From Myotis daubentonii (Eukaryota; Chordata; Mammalia; Chiroptera; Vespertilionidae): DNA of 64,000 nt. A model generated the notes under the pieces. That model was not told the DNA's origin, made no database searches, and was given only the letters and a program-made list of their open reading frames with translations. Below, in pieces: positions 23,156 through 64,000 of the stretch. Each line of letters starts with the position of its first letter. The stretch's first letter is position 1. The stretch is from positions 52,103,408 through 52,167,407 of the forward strand of contig NC_081848.1 in assembly GCF_963259705.1 (NCBI RefSeq), read 5' to 3'. The translations under genes and the position numbers were made by a program.

Positions 23156-23521
23156 TTTTGGAATTATTTTCTTTTAAGGATATTTGAAGTTTTTTTTTTC
23201 TCCCTCTTTGACTTTTCAGTAATGGAATCCAAGGAATATTAAAAGACCATTTAGCTCAGCTATCTATTTGCTGCTTGAATTTCCTTCAGATTTGCCAAGT
23301 GGTCCTCCAGCTTAGAAGTGTAGGACAGTGAGACAAAACAGCATTAGATGTGGCTGTGTTAAACGAGGAAGAATTGCTCCTGATGGGGAATCAATCAGTG
23401 ACTCCCAATGAAAAGCTAGATGAAATATCTTATTCTTGTCCATTTGCCCTTCCCACTCTCTCCATTGGTAGGTTTTGACTTTGTGTACATGGTGAAGACA
23501 CAGAGGAACCTGTCTTTGTAA

Positions 23522-23671
23522 AAATATATATGTTTTTATTGATTTTAGGGAGAGATGAAGGAAGAGAGAGAGAGAAACATCGATGTACCCCAAATGGGGA
23601 CTGGACTGAAACCTGGGCCCTGATTGGGAATTGGTACACACACAACCAACTGAGCCACACTGGCCAGGGCA
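23522..23671 (-). repeat. VES-type SINE, internally short, minus
   Basis: TTTTTATTGATTTTAGGGAGAG to CAACTGAGCCACACTGGCCAGG. Part of the body is missing. Confidence 0.88.
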
Positions 23672-24205
23672 GGAACCTGTTTTTCATAGGAAGACGACAA
23701 AATGGACCAATAGCTGTAGGTGGTGGAAATTTTGTAGCAGCTAAAACGGGCCCAAGAGTCCTTACAAATGCCATTTGTCAGGTTTTACTGTTTGTATTCA
23801 ATGTATATTGGTACAGAAAGAAACATATAGGTAGAGCAAGTCTATATTTCACTACAAAATTGTATTTGGTAGTTGTATGTACTTGACTGCTTAGTGAACA
23901 TGTTGAACACGGGATCTCTAAGGAGGGGCATCTGATCTCAAGATCAATGTTAGCTTGAAGGGGGATGAATTTTTCATATTCCATTTAGAAAATCAGCCTG
24001 TTAGAATTCTGTTCATCAACAGTGTAATAGTTAGGTAATCATCTGGTTTTTAATTTAGTAGATTTTTCATCTAATAAATGGAATGAAAATTTAAGTAATA
24101 AAGATTAGCAGAAGTTATACCCTTTTTCTTAACACAATGCTAGTATTTTATTTTCACTTTTATTTATTTTTTTAAATTTTTTCCATGTCTTCTTTTTATT
24201 TATTT

Positions 24206-24420
24206 ATTTTTTAAATACATTTTTATTGATTTCAGAGTGGAAGGGAGAGGAAGAGAGAGAGAGAAACATCAATCATGAGAGTCATTGATTGGCTGTGTCT
24301 TGCATGCCCTGTACTGGGGATGGAGTCTGCAACCGGGAATGTGCTCTTGACTGGAATTGAACCTGGGATCCTTCAGTCTGCAGGTTGATGCTCTATCCTC
24401 TGAGCCAAACCAGCCAGGAC
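24206..24420 (-). repeat. VES-type SINE, minus
   Basis: ATTTTTATTGATTTCAGAGTGG to CTGAGCCAAACCAGCCAGG. Confidence 0.9.
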
Positions 24421-24779
24421 TTATTTTCACTTTTAAAATGATTTGTCAATTTTTTTTTCTAATAACAGATGAAAATGAGTTTGTAAATCATTAGAAGACA
24501 AAAGATAAGTGCAGACTGGTTCATTGAGGGGGACATTTGTTCTTTTAAATATTTTTTTTTTGGTAGCCTCTGATTTTTCTACTTAATAAAAATAGTGGTT
24601 TTTAAAAATGTATACTACATGCACATAGTATATAATTTAGAAATGTGCAAAAGGATATTTAATGAAGAGTAACTGCCTCTTATCTCTGTACCCCAGTCAT
24701 CCATTTCCCTCTCCATTTTTTTTTTTGTCAAAAATAATCTATGTATTTATTTCTTTTTCTTTTCCATAAAAGGTGGTAT

Positions 24780-25470
24780 TATCAGACATTATTACATCTT
24801 GGCTTTAAAATTAACATGAATATTATTCTATAACAATATATGTTAAACCACCTCATTCTTTTTTTTAGAAGCAGAGTATATATACCTTTATAGGAATATG
24901 CCAGTTTTGTTTGCTCAATCTCCTATTTGTGGACATTTAGGTTTTCAGTCTTTTGCTATTAATGTTGTAATGAGCACATTATTTTGCACATATGAAAGAT
25001 TAGCTTCAGGATGAATTTTTAGAAATAGAATTGCAGGGTGAAAACAAAAACAACAACAAAGAATGGCAAGGTCAAAGATAGTGGGGATTTAAAATTTGGT
25101 AGGTGTTGTCAGATCTCCCCCCCTTCCCCCCCCCCCCCCCGCCCCTTCTCCCCGCCCCCGCCCCACACACCTCTGTCTTACCTGCCCTACACCATCTCCA
25201 TAGAGGTTGTGCTAATTTGTAGCCCTACTAGCAATATAAGTCTCTATTCCCTATGTACATTTATCATTTTTTTGGTCTTTGTCTCATTAAGTGAAAAAAT
25301 GAATCTTGTCCTTTTAATTTGCATTTTTCTGAATGAGTCAGGTTGAGTTTTTTACCAATGATTAAGAGCCATTTGTATATTTTTTTCTGTTTACTTTCTA
25401 TTTATCTTTTGCCAATCTAATTAATTGTTGGTCTTTTTTTATTAGATTACAAATGCTCTTTATATGTTAA
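24780..25470 (-). repeat. L1M fragment, with poly(C) insertion
   Basis: TTTGTGGACATTTAGGTTTTC, GCTATTAATGTTGTAATGAGC, GAATTGCAGGGTGAAAAC and later TAATTTGCATTTTTCTGAATG fit inverted L1M. A C-rich stretch interrupts it at 25117-25168. Confidence 0.6.
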
Positions 25471-25721
25471 CAGAATTGGCCCTTTCTCTTTGACATGATA
25501 TACTTCCTTTTCTGGCCAGTTATAGCATTTTGGAATATTTGCATTTTATATTAGAGACCATAGGTATATAATGTAAAGGTGTGTGTGTGTGTGTACATGA
25601 AAAGTGGAATATTCCTGGTATTTTTTTGTTGTTCCTTTTCATTTGTTAAGTAGATTATTAAATAGTCTTGGCACTCAGGAAGCTGGGCCTCAGTGGTGAG
25701 CTAGCTAATAGTTGACAGTGA

Positions 25722-25912
25722 TCTAATCCTCACCCAAAGATGTGCTTAGAGAGAAGAAGGGGGGAAGAGAGACAGACACACAGACACACAGAGACAGACA
25801 GACAGACATCTGTCAGTTGCCCTTCACATGCTCCCCAACTGGGGATCGAAGTGGCAACTTTTTGGTGCACAGGACAATGTTCAACCAAGTGAGCCACTCT
25901 GGCTGAGCTGTC
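25722..25912 (-). repeat. VES-type SINE with expanded (AGAC)n, minus
   Basis: A long-variant SINE (CTAATCCTCACCCAAAGATG) with an (ACAG)/(AGAC) simple-repeat expansion at about 25770-25808 and a diverged head. Confidence 0.8.
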
Positions 25913-25974
25913 TAGTAGAATCTTACTAGTGTGTGCTCTATTGAATTATCATCTGTGTTTTCTTTTTAATTTTT

Positions 25975-26174
25975 TAAAAATACATATTTTATTGATTTTT
26001 TTTTTACAGAGAGGAAGGAGAAGGATAGAGAGTTAGAAACATCGATCAGCTGCCTCCTGCACACTCCCTACTGGGGATGTGCCTGTAACCAAGTACATGC
26101 CCTTGACCGGAATTGAACCTGGGACCCTTGAGTCCGCAGGCTGACACTCTATCCACTGAGCCAAACTGGCTAGA
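25975..26174 (-). repeat. VES-type SINE, minus
   Basis: TATTTTATTGATTTTTTTTTTACAG to CACTGAGCCAAACTGGCTAG. Confidence 0.9.
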
Positions 26175-26646
26175 GATATCATCTGTGATTTTAATTTGTG
26201 TGAACATTAAAGTTAGGGAAATGCTAGTAGAGGGATTCACCTGGCCTAAAAGGCTGTAACCTCTTAAAGAGGGTATTTGTTCAGGGATTGGGGTCTCATG
26301 AACTTGGTTCTAAATTAGACTGTTAAACATATTTGAAGTGTGGGTTTTTTGTGCCTGGAGGAACTGGAGGCAGGGTGTTTATGGATATGGCTTTATTTGT
26401 CACTAGAATGTTTCATTTCCATAGGGTTCCCGAGGATCCAGAATTTATTAGAGTTTAAACATAATTTCTAAGTAGAGGCTTTAGGTTTAGGGACAGGTCT
26501 GGGGAGAGGAAACTGATGAGAGCTAGTCAGATTGTGAGAAGTTCAACCAGGAGGAATAGCGTTCAAATCCATGGTCAAGGCTCATTGGGGAAACAGAATA
26601 TTAACCCAGGACCTGGGACAGAAACTCAGGATCTTGGTCTAGGCCA

Positions 26647-26757
26647 GGGGTCCACAAACTTTTTCTGTAAAGGACCAGACAGTAAATACTTTAGACTTTG
26701 TGGGCTATAATGTCTCTGTTGTGACTACTCAACTCTGCTGTTGTGTTATAAAAGTGG
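26647..26757 (+). repeat. MER20-like hAT-Charlie 5' fragment
   Basis: CAGGGGTCCACAAACTTTTT, CTGTAAAGGACCAGACAGTAA and CTACTCAACTCTGCTGTTG. Confidence 0.7.
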
Positions 26758-26984
26758 AAAGGGTTCCTAGACCCAATTCCAAAGTATATGTAGAGGCTCC
26801 AACAAGCAATACTCAGACAGTAGCAGAGTGTCCAAGAAGTCAACTCAATTCTGACACTATCTACCTGGAAATAGCATCAGATTCCCCAGATGCCCATCAC
26901 AAGCTCAGGTTGTTACCTTACTTCTGATTTACCGGCTACACATTTGATGTTCTAATTACCCTTTCAACTTAAGATGCAAATTGT

Positions 26985-27500
26985 AAGTCTAGATTGTTAC
27001 CTTCTTGTGACTGAATGGCTGTAAATCAGAGATTCCTGCAACCCCCTCCTTGAGTTCAATTAATTTGCTAGAAGGCTCACAGAACTCAAGAAAATCCATT
27101 TACTTAATAGTTTACCGATTTATTCCAAAGGATATTCAAGGATACAAATCAACAGCCAGATGAAGAGATACATAAGGTGAGGCCCCGAACAAAGGAGTTT
27201 CTGACTTTGTATAGCTTGGGGCACAGTACAAATGGCACATGGAATAGTTCTAGCTCCCCAGTGTAGAAGCTCTCCAAAAGGGGGTGATGAGCTGCCCTTT
27301 TGGGTTTTTATTACATAATCATGATTGACTAAGTCATTGGCTAACCTCAAGCCTCTCTCCCCTCCTGGGATTTCAGGGGGTGGGGCTAAAAATTCCAATC
27401 CTCTGACCACATGGTTGGTTCCTATTGCAACTAGCCTCCACCCTTGGGTAGGGTCCAGTTGTCACCTCATTAGCATACAGGAGATACCTGTTTTGTTTGC
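26985..27500 (-). repeat. ERVL-type solo LTR, family uncertain
   Basis: TTGAGTTCAATTAATTTGCTAG, TCCTCTGACCACATGGTTGG and GTCACCTCATTAGCATACAGG resemble an old MLT2/ERVL-class LTR read in reverse. No retroviral genes adjoin it. Confidence 0.5.
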
Positions 27501-27789
27501 TTTCTTGACTTAGGAAATTCCAAAGATTTCAGGGGCTGTGAGCCAGGAATGGGTGGGGTGAATACCAAATAAATATTTTTTATTATAAATTACAATATCA
27601 CAGGAAGCAACTGGATAATCTCAAGGCTTTGTGTGTCTGTGTAGGAAAGAGCGTCTTAAACTTTCTTTGAAGTCTAATGCAGGGAAGTCTAATGCAAGTA
27701 CAGCTTAACCAGTGGATAATCATGAAGTGAACTCACTCATGTTATCAGAGACAGGTCAAGAAGTAGAAAATATTAGAACTCACTAGTGT

Positions 27790-28250
27790 TCCACCCTCCT
27801 CCCCAGAGGTAACCACTATTGTAACTTCTGACACCTAGATTAATTTGCTTTTCTTTGAAGTTTATGTAAATGGAATCACACTAGATGTATCTTTTTGCAT
27901 CTGGGTTCTTTGGCTAAAATTTGAGAACTCATTTCTTCATTGCCCTGTAGAATTTTTCTGTAAAGTATGCCATTATTTATCCATTTTATCTTTGATGGAT
28001 ATTTGAATTTTTTCCACTTTCAGGGTGTTACAAATAATACCTCTATGAATTTTCTTGTTGTTCACATCTTTTGGTGTTCCTTAGTAAATACCACCTACCA
28101 GTTTTTCAAAATGACTATACCCATTTCCATTGTACTAGTAATGTTAGGAGAGCTCCAGTTTTATACCACCATGTACAAGTTTGAGACCGCTATGGTAGAG
28201 GGATTACCTGGGTATATTGTTCTTAATAAAGCTATGCTGAGACTATAGCA
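27790..28250 (-). repeat. L1M 3' UTR fragment
   Basis: CCAGAGGTAACCACTATTG, GTTTATGTAAATGGAATCACAC, GCATCTGGGTTCTTTGGC and TGATGGATATTTGAATTTTTTCC. The open frame inside is repeat-derived. Confidence 0.65.
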
Positions 28251-28372
28251 TGCCCTTCTTTCAGCTAGTTATTAGGTATCACTCATCAATTGTTGTGTCA
28301 ACCCTCAGAAGTTTGGTTTAAGCCTGCTTCTACTGAACTCATTAATTTCTTTCCAAAAAGTAATAAATGGGT

Positions 28373-28600
28373 ATCCCTAGCTGGTTTGGCTCTGTGGATA
28401 GAGCATCGACCTGTGTACTGAAGGGTCCCAGGTTTTGATTCCGGTCAAGGGCATATGCCCAGGTTGGGGGCTTGATTTCCCAGTAGGGGGTGTGCAGGAG
28501 GCAGCCAATCAATGATTCTCTCTCATCATTGATGTTTCTATCTCTCTTTCCCTTTCCCCTCCTCTCTGAAATCAATAAAAATATATTAAAAAATATATAA
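28373..28600 (+). repeat. VES-type SINE, first of a tandem pair
   Basis: TATCCCTAGCTGGTTTGGCTC head to AATCAATAAAAATATATTAAA tail. Confidence 0.92.
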
Positions 28601-28602
28601 AA

Positions 28603-28835
28603 ATAGCTCTAACTGGTTTGGCTCAATGGATAGAGCGTTGGCCTGCGGACTGAAGGGTCCCAGGTTCGATTCCGGTCAAGGGCATGTACCTTGGTTGCAG
28701 GAACATCCCCAGTAGGGGGTGTGCAGGAGGCAGCTGATCAGTGTTTCTCTCTCATCAATGTTTCTAACTCTCTATCCCTCTCCCTTCCTCTCTGTAAAAA
28801 ATCAATAAAATATATTTGAAATATTTTTTAAAAAA
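28603..28835 (+). repeat. VES-type SINE, second of a tandem pair
   Basis: AGCTCTAACTGGTTTGGCTCA head inserted in the A-rich tail of the preceding copy, ending in an AT-rich tail. Confidence 0.92.
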
Positions 28836-29189
28836 TAAAAATTAAAAATGTGTAAATGTGCATGTGAACATACCAATATGTATCCAGAGATAAAATAGCT
28901 ATTAGTCTATTTTTTTCCTAGTCTAAAAATTATACTCATAAGTAAATGATTCTAGAAGAAAAGGACCATTAAAGATTTTAGACTGAAATATTAAAGATTA
29001 GACTGACTACCTAGGGATCAGACAGAATCACTGTCAGAGATATTGAGGGAAGAGGAATAAGGAAATGTAATTATGTGCCCAGTCTTTTATGTGTTGTTAA
29101 ATTTAGTCCTCATGCAAATGCTCTAAAGTGAAGAGGGCAGGTGGGTGTGCTGACTCTATTTTAGAGAAGAGGAAACTAAAGAACCAAAC

Positions 29190-29720
29190 AAGATAAATGC
29201 CTGTTGTGAACAGTGCTGTTACAAATATTCCCATATGTGTCCTTTTTTGAGGATCTGTTTGCAGTTCTTTTGCAAACCTAGGAGTAAAATTGCAGGGTAA
29301 TATAATTGTGTTTAATTTTTTGAGAAAGCGCCAAACTCCCATAGCAGCTGAAGCATTTTACATCCCTACCAGCAATGTTCACGGGTTCCAGTTTTTCTAC
29401 ATCCTCAACTATACTTGCTATTTTCTATAATTTTTTTTTCGTGTTTTGAATAGTATTATATAGTTGTCTGTATGTTTTTTACTTTGTTTTCTGTGTGTTG
29501 CTGGGAGACAGAAATACTTTTTTTTTCTGTTTAAACCTTGTATCTAGTGACCTTAAATTCACTTGATAATTCTAATAGTTTGTGTATATTTATTGGATTT
29601 TCTTTATACAACTGAATTTCTGATTTCCAAGTGCTGTCTTATTTCTTGTTCCTTTTTCATAGTGGTTTGTTATTTTATGGATCCAAATGTTCTTGTGAGT
29701 GGCTTAGAGGATATTTATTA
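29190..29720 (-). repeat. L1M fragments
   Basis: AACAGTGCTGTTACAAATATTCC, GGAGTAAAATTGCAGGG, CATCCCTACCAGCAATGTTC, then AATAGTTTGTGTATATTTATTGG further right. Confidence 0.55.
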
Positions 29721-30801
29721 GAATTTAAACTCTCTTTAAAATTTTCATTACCTTAGTTTCCTTTGTGGTTGATTCTATTGCTTTTCATTTTGGTCCATCT
29801 TATTTTGTAAGTACTTCATAGATAACTGGTGATAGTTGGTTATCTGCTCATATTTACAAAGGTTGGTTTTGGTAGCTGACATTGGCTTCTTCTCAGTGTT
29901 TTGAGATCTGTTTCTCCAAAAGAACTTTTCTCGAAATGGAATTACTGATTGAGAGCTCTGCATGAGTTTGTTTTAAGGGCTAGTAGCAGCCAGTTAGACT
30001 GGGGACCTAAACCTTATTCTGGGGCTCCAGTGCTATGAAGACTTTTTCTTTTGGTTGTGTTTGTTTCCTTTTCTGATCCCCCACCTTCCATTTGCGGATG
30101 TTTGAAACAACCTGAAGCTCAGCCCTACTTCTCTTTTATCCTTAGCACCCCCATGCTGGATCCTCTTCTCCGCAGATCTGGATACTAAGCCTGAGGAACC
30201 AAAGTTTATACAGGAAGTAAGACTGTCACGAGTGGTTTTGCTGTTTTGTTAGCAACTTGTAATACATTGATTTCCCTTAATTCAACTTCTTTTCCTTTGT
30301 TTGGTGTTTTGCGTTTAGGGGGTTGGGACAGCTCTTGCTTCCTTCTAGTCCTTGCGTATGCTTGTTTTGGTCAGTTTGTTATTTCTTCTGCTACAGCTTT
30401 AGCCAATTAGTCTCATGTTTCTGTTAGAAATTCTTCCCTATCTTTTTTCCCCTTTCCTTCCCTTGTATTCCATTCTTTTCCCTGACCCTTCCCCTTCCTT
30501 TCCATTTCCTCCCTTTCTTCCTTCCTTCCTGCTTGTTGATGGGTCTATTTCTTATTTTCAGATTATCATGAATTTTCTTACAGTTAGGAAAAGTTTGGAC
30601 ATAAAACACATGTATCTACCCCACAGCTTAAATAAAAAATAAGTACAATTGAAGCTCCTTATTCTTTTCTCTGATTGTATTACACTCCCTCTCATGCATC
30701 TATTAATATTGTGTGTATTTCTAAACAATAAAGAGCATTGTTTTGAATGTGTTTGAGCTTTGCATAGTGACATACTGCATGAATCCTTCTGCATCTCATG
30801 T

Positions 30802-30820
30802 CCCCCCCCCCCCCCCCCCC
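30802..30820. repeat. Poly(C) tract, 19 C
   Basis: The longest C homopolymer in the window, 0.66 kb upstream of the first coding exon. Length is uncertain in assembly. Confidence 0.9.
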
Positions 30821-31445
30821 ATTTTCATGGTTCTTTTCTTTGTTCATTCTCTTAGCATACTGTCTTATCTGCTGTTTGAGTAGGATTTCGATAAAGATGA
30901 TAAGTCAGCTCATATGTTCTACTATGGCTTTTTTAAAAGGGAGATTGAAGCACCGTTTGGATATATTGTCACTGTAGAGATGTAGGAAAAAAGACTTGGT
31001 GTTACCTCTTCTTGTTTCAACTGGGGTTGATAGGTGAATATGACACCTGGCGATGTTATACAAGCTGGGCAATTGAGTCTTGCTGCTGACCTCTATTTGG
31101 TGTTATAAATCCTTTTGGAGACAGAGAGACACCATTCATTCGTGTTTGGGTTTAACTGAGGTTTAAATGAAGATTTGAGTTCTTACTGCTGGAAGAACTT
31201 TTTATAAGCCATCTAGTACAAATTGTACTAAAGAAACCCAGGCCCAGAGGAGTGACTTGTCTGAGGTGATCCAGGGGGAAAACACAGGGATTAGAAGCCA
31301 TAGTTGTGGTTCCTTATTTTCCACCTTACTACAATGAACCAGAGGTTAAGGTCTCCTTTTGTTAACACTCAACTTTGATTTTTGCCTGTCCTTTAAAATA
31401 TTTATTTGAATACCAAGAGATTTTAGTACATAAGAGTGAACATAA

Positions 31446-62157
<30,712 letters not shown>

Positions 62158-63439
62158 TAGACAGCCATGAGCAACCTGAGAAATAATTGGATATTTTTCA
62201 CAATCATTATGCAACAAGAAAGTCATTGATTTATTTATAGTCTCATTAAAAGCTTCAATCATAATTGTTGGTGAGGAAATAAAATTGCTCTACCTTAGAA
62301 TTTATAAGGTATTTAGATGTGGCAGTATGATTTGGATTTACAGTATGATTGAAATGTTCATTCATTTTTTTCTTTTAATGTCAGGTTGAAAGAGAACTTT
62401 AGCTTCTTTATGCATTCCCCCCCCCCCCCAAACACTTAGTTTTCTTTGAATTTTGAGAAAAACCTTCCCTCAGAAATTGTTTTTCACATACTCTTTTACT
62501 TTTTATCATTCCACATTTCTCCCTCTCTGTTAATTTGAAACTTTAACTCTTCATGTGTATTCTTTTTGAGGTTACCTTAGATATTTTAATGTGTATACCT
62601 AACAAAGTCTAAATTAAGCAATTTCTATAGCCTCTTCCTTAATGAGTAAATTCAGGACCTTACTAAAATTTATCTGAGATCTTTCTTTTAGCTTCCTTTC
62701 TCTTCCACTTCTTTAAACATTTTTTTAAATGCCTTATTTAACTCAGTATATCCAAAACAATATATATATAATTTGAATAAAAATTTAAAGATTACTTAAA
62801 ATTTTTAAATTACATAAAGGATAGTTTACTTTGTATTTCTCATACTGAGCCTTCGAAAACCAGTGTGCATTTTACACTTCACAGCAATTCGGGCTAGCCA
62901 TATTTCACATGTCCATGAGGTGCATGTGGCTTCTTGTGGCTACCATATTGGATAGTGCAGATTTATCCCATTCTGCTGGTTCGGAATGACGGGTTCTCAA
63001 GTGTGCTGTCTCTCTGCCCACTTCTGTGTGTGCTAGGTTTACTTCTTTTTCACCCTTGCTCTGAGGATACAGCTTTTTGGATTCTTACGTTTTTGCAGGA
63101 ATATTCGATTAGACTCCTTAATTTATGGGGCTGTAGGCTTTAGAGCCAGTCTTCTTCTCTTCAAAGCACAAGGTCTAAGTCACTAGGGTCCTGCAGATTG
63201 GCTCAAGTTGAAAGATTTATGGCTTCTGCTGATTCCATACTCCCCGCCCCCCTTGCCTTCCCACCTTACACTATACATTCCAATGCACAACGTAAAATGC
63301 TGAATGGATGATTAGAAAATGAGCACTCAGGTGAAGAAATAGAAATTACCCCCAGAAGATTCCCCTTATAATCTCTTCCAATCACTACCTCCTCTCTCCT
63401 GATCTATTGTGAATTTTTACACTGTTAGTGTTATACATT

Positions 63440-63790
63440 TTTAACTTTCCACAAATTATGATATTTTTTTCATTCTTTTGTTGATAGACATTTGAGTTAT
63501 TTTCAGTTTTTGGTTATTGGGAGTAATGCTTCTATGAACCACATGCACATATTTGTGTAGGATATCTATCTAACTGAATCAAAAGGTATTCATATGTTCA
63601 ATTTAGTAGATAATGCCAAACAGTTTCCAAAGTGGTTGTATTAATTTACCTTCCAAGTGACAGTTATGAGAATTCCTATTAATCCACATCTTCTCCAACA
63701 TTTGGCATTTAAAATTTTAATTTTAGCCACTTTGGTGGTGTGTAGTGGTATCTCAGTGCATTTCATATTACATAAAAAGCTTATGTAGAC
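63440..63790 (-). repeat. L1M 3' UTR fragment
   Basis: GATAGACATTTGAGTTATTTTC, GCCAAACAGTTTCCAAAGTGG, TCTTCTCCAACATTTGGC and GGTGGTGTGTAGTGGTATCTC are classic inverted L1M modules. Confidence 0.75.
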
Positions 63791-63974
63791 ATGCCAAAAA
63801 TGTCAATAATCCTATTGAAAAATGAGCTAGAGAGATGAACAGTTTATAGAAAAAATAATCCTTAAATTTTTTTTAACCATATGAAAAGATAAACTCACTC
63901 ATAAAAATGAAAGTACAAATTAAAACTAGACTGAGATATTTACTCCTTACAGATTTGCAAAAAATGCAATCTAG

Positions 63975-64000
63975 CCCTAACCGGTTTGGCTCAGTGGATA
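63975..64000 (+). repeat. VES-type SINE, cut by window edge
   Basis: The final 26 bases, GCCCTAACCGGTTTGGCTCA then GTGGATA, are the tRNA-like head of another SINE. Confidence 0.88.

Noticed and set aside
23530..23886. A 118-codon open frame
   Set aside because: The first half is a minus-strand SINE read antisense and the rest has no recognisable domain.

Overview
The window is mammalian nuclear DNA, almost certainly from a vespertilionid (vesper) bat. The evidence is about two dozen copies of a tRNA-derived VES-type SINE, several HeliBat-like Helitrons (hairpin plus CTAG/CTRR 3' ends, TC 5' ends), a SPIN-type hAT element and several young nonautonomous hAT elements with 8-bp target duplications. 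Among mammals this combination is known from vesper bats. The single-copy background is AT-rich and intronic, with one GC-rich CpG island.

The only host gene is FAR1, fatty acyl-CoA reductase 1, on the + strand. It makes fatty alcohols at the peroxisome for ether-lipid (plasmalogen) synthesis. Layout: 1-6270 is upstream repeat-rich DNA. 6285-7420 is a CpG-island promoter with four CCAAT boxes and a probable noncoding first exon ending at 7049. 7050-31480 is a 24-kb intron 1. The start codon is at 31488. Coding exons lie at 31481-31676, 35933-36108, 43673-43852, 47479-47656, 51527-51571, 51693-51811, 53029-53096, 54577-54748 (exon 9a), 55050-55221 (exon 9b) and 61995-62124. All junctions keep phase. 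One path encodes 419 residues; the family is about 515 residues, so the last exons lie beyond the right edge.

Two gene-structure features stand out. Exons 9a and 9b are a homologous pair of identical length (172 nt) and identical phases, about 53% identical in protein, and must be used mutually exclusively to keep frame. The exon at 61995-62124 ends at a non-canonical GC donor with otherwise ideal consensus.

The introns hold two processed retrocopies. One is ferritin light chain (about 16990-17910) with an open, stop-lost, slightly extended reading frame and an altered iron-responsive-element loop. The other is a dead RPS15A copy (about 57990-58440). They also hold a full-length HAL1-type half-LINE with target-site duplication (47981-50329), two head-to-tail Helitron pairs (1825-3493 and 37355-38794), two single Helitrons (42698-43108 and 50346-50874), a mariner-like MITE (51921-52041), and older MIR, L2, L1M, MLT1/ERVL LTR and hAT-Charlie fragments.

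I found no tRNA, rRNA, CRISPR, operon or other prokaryotic feature. Family names of old repeats come from remembered consensus patterns, not a database search.
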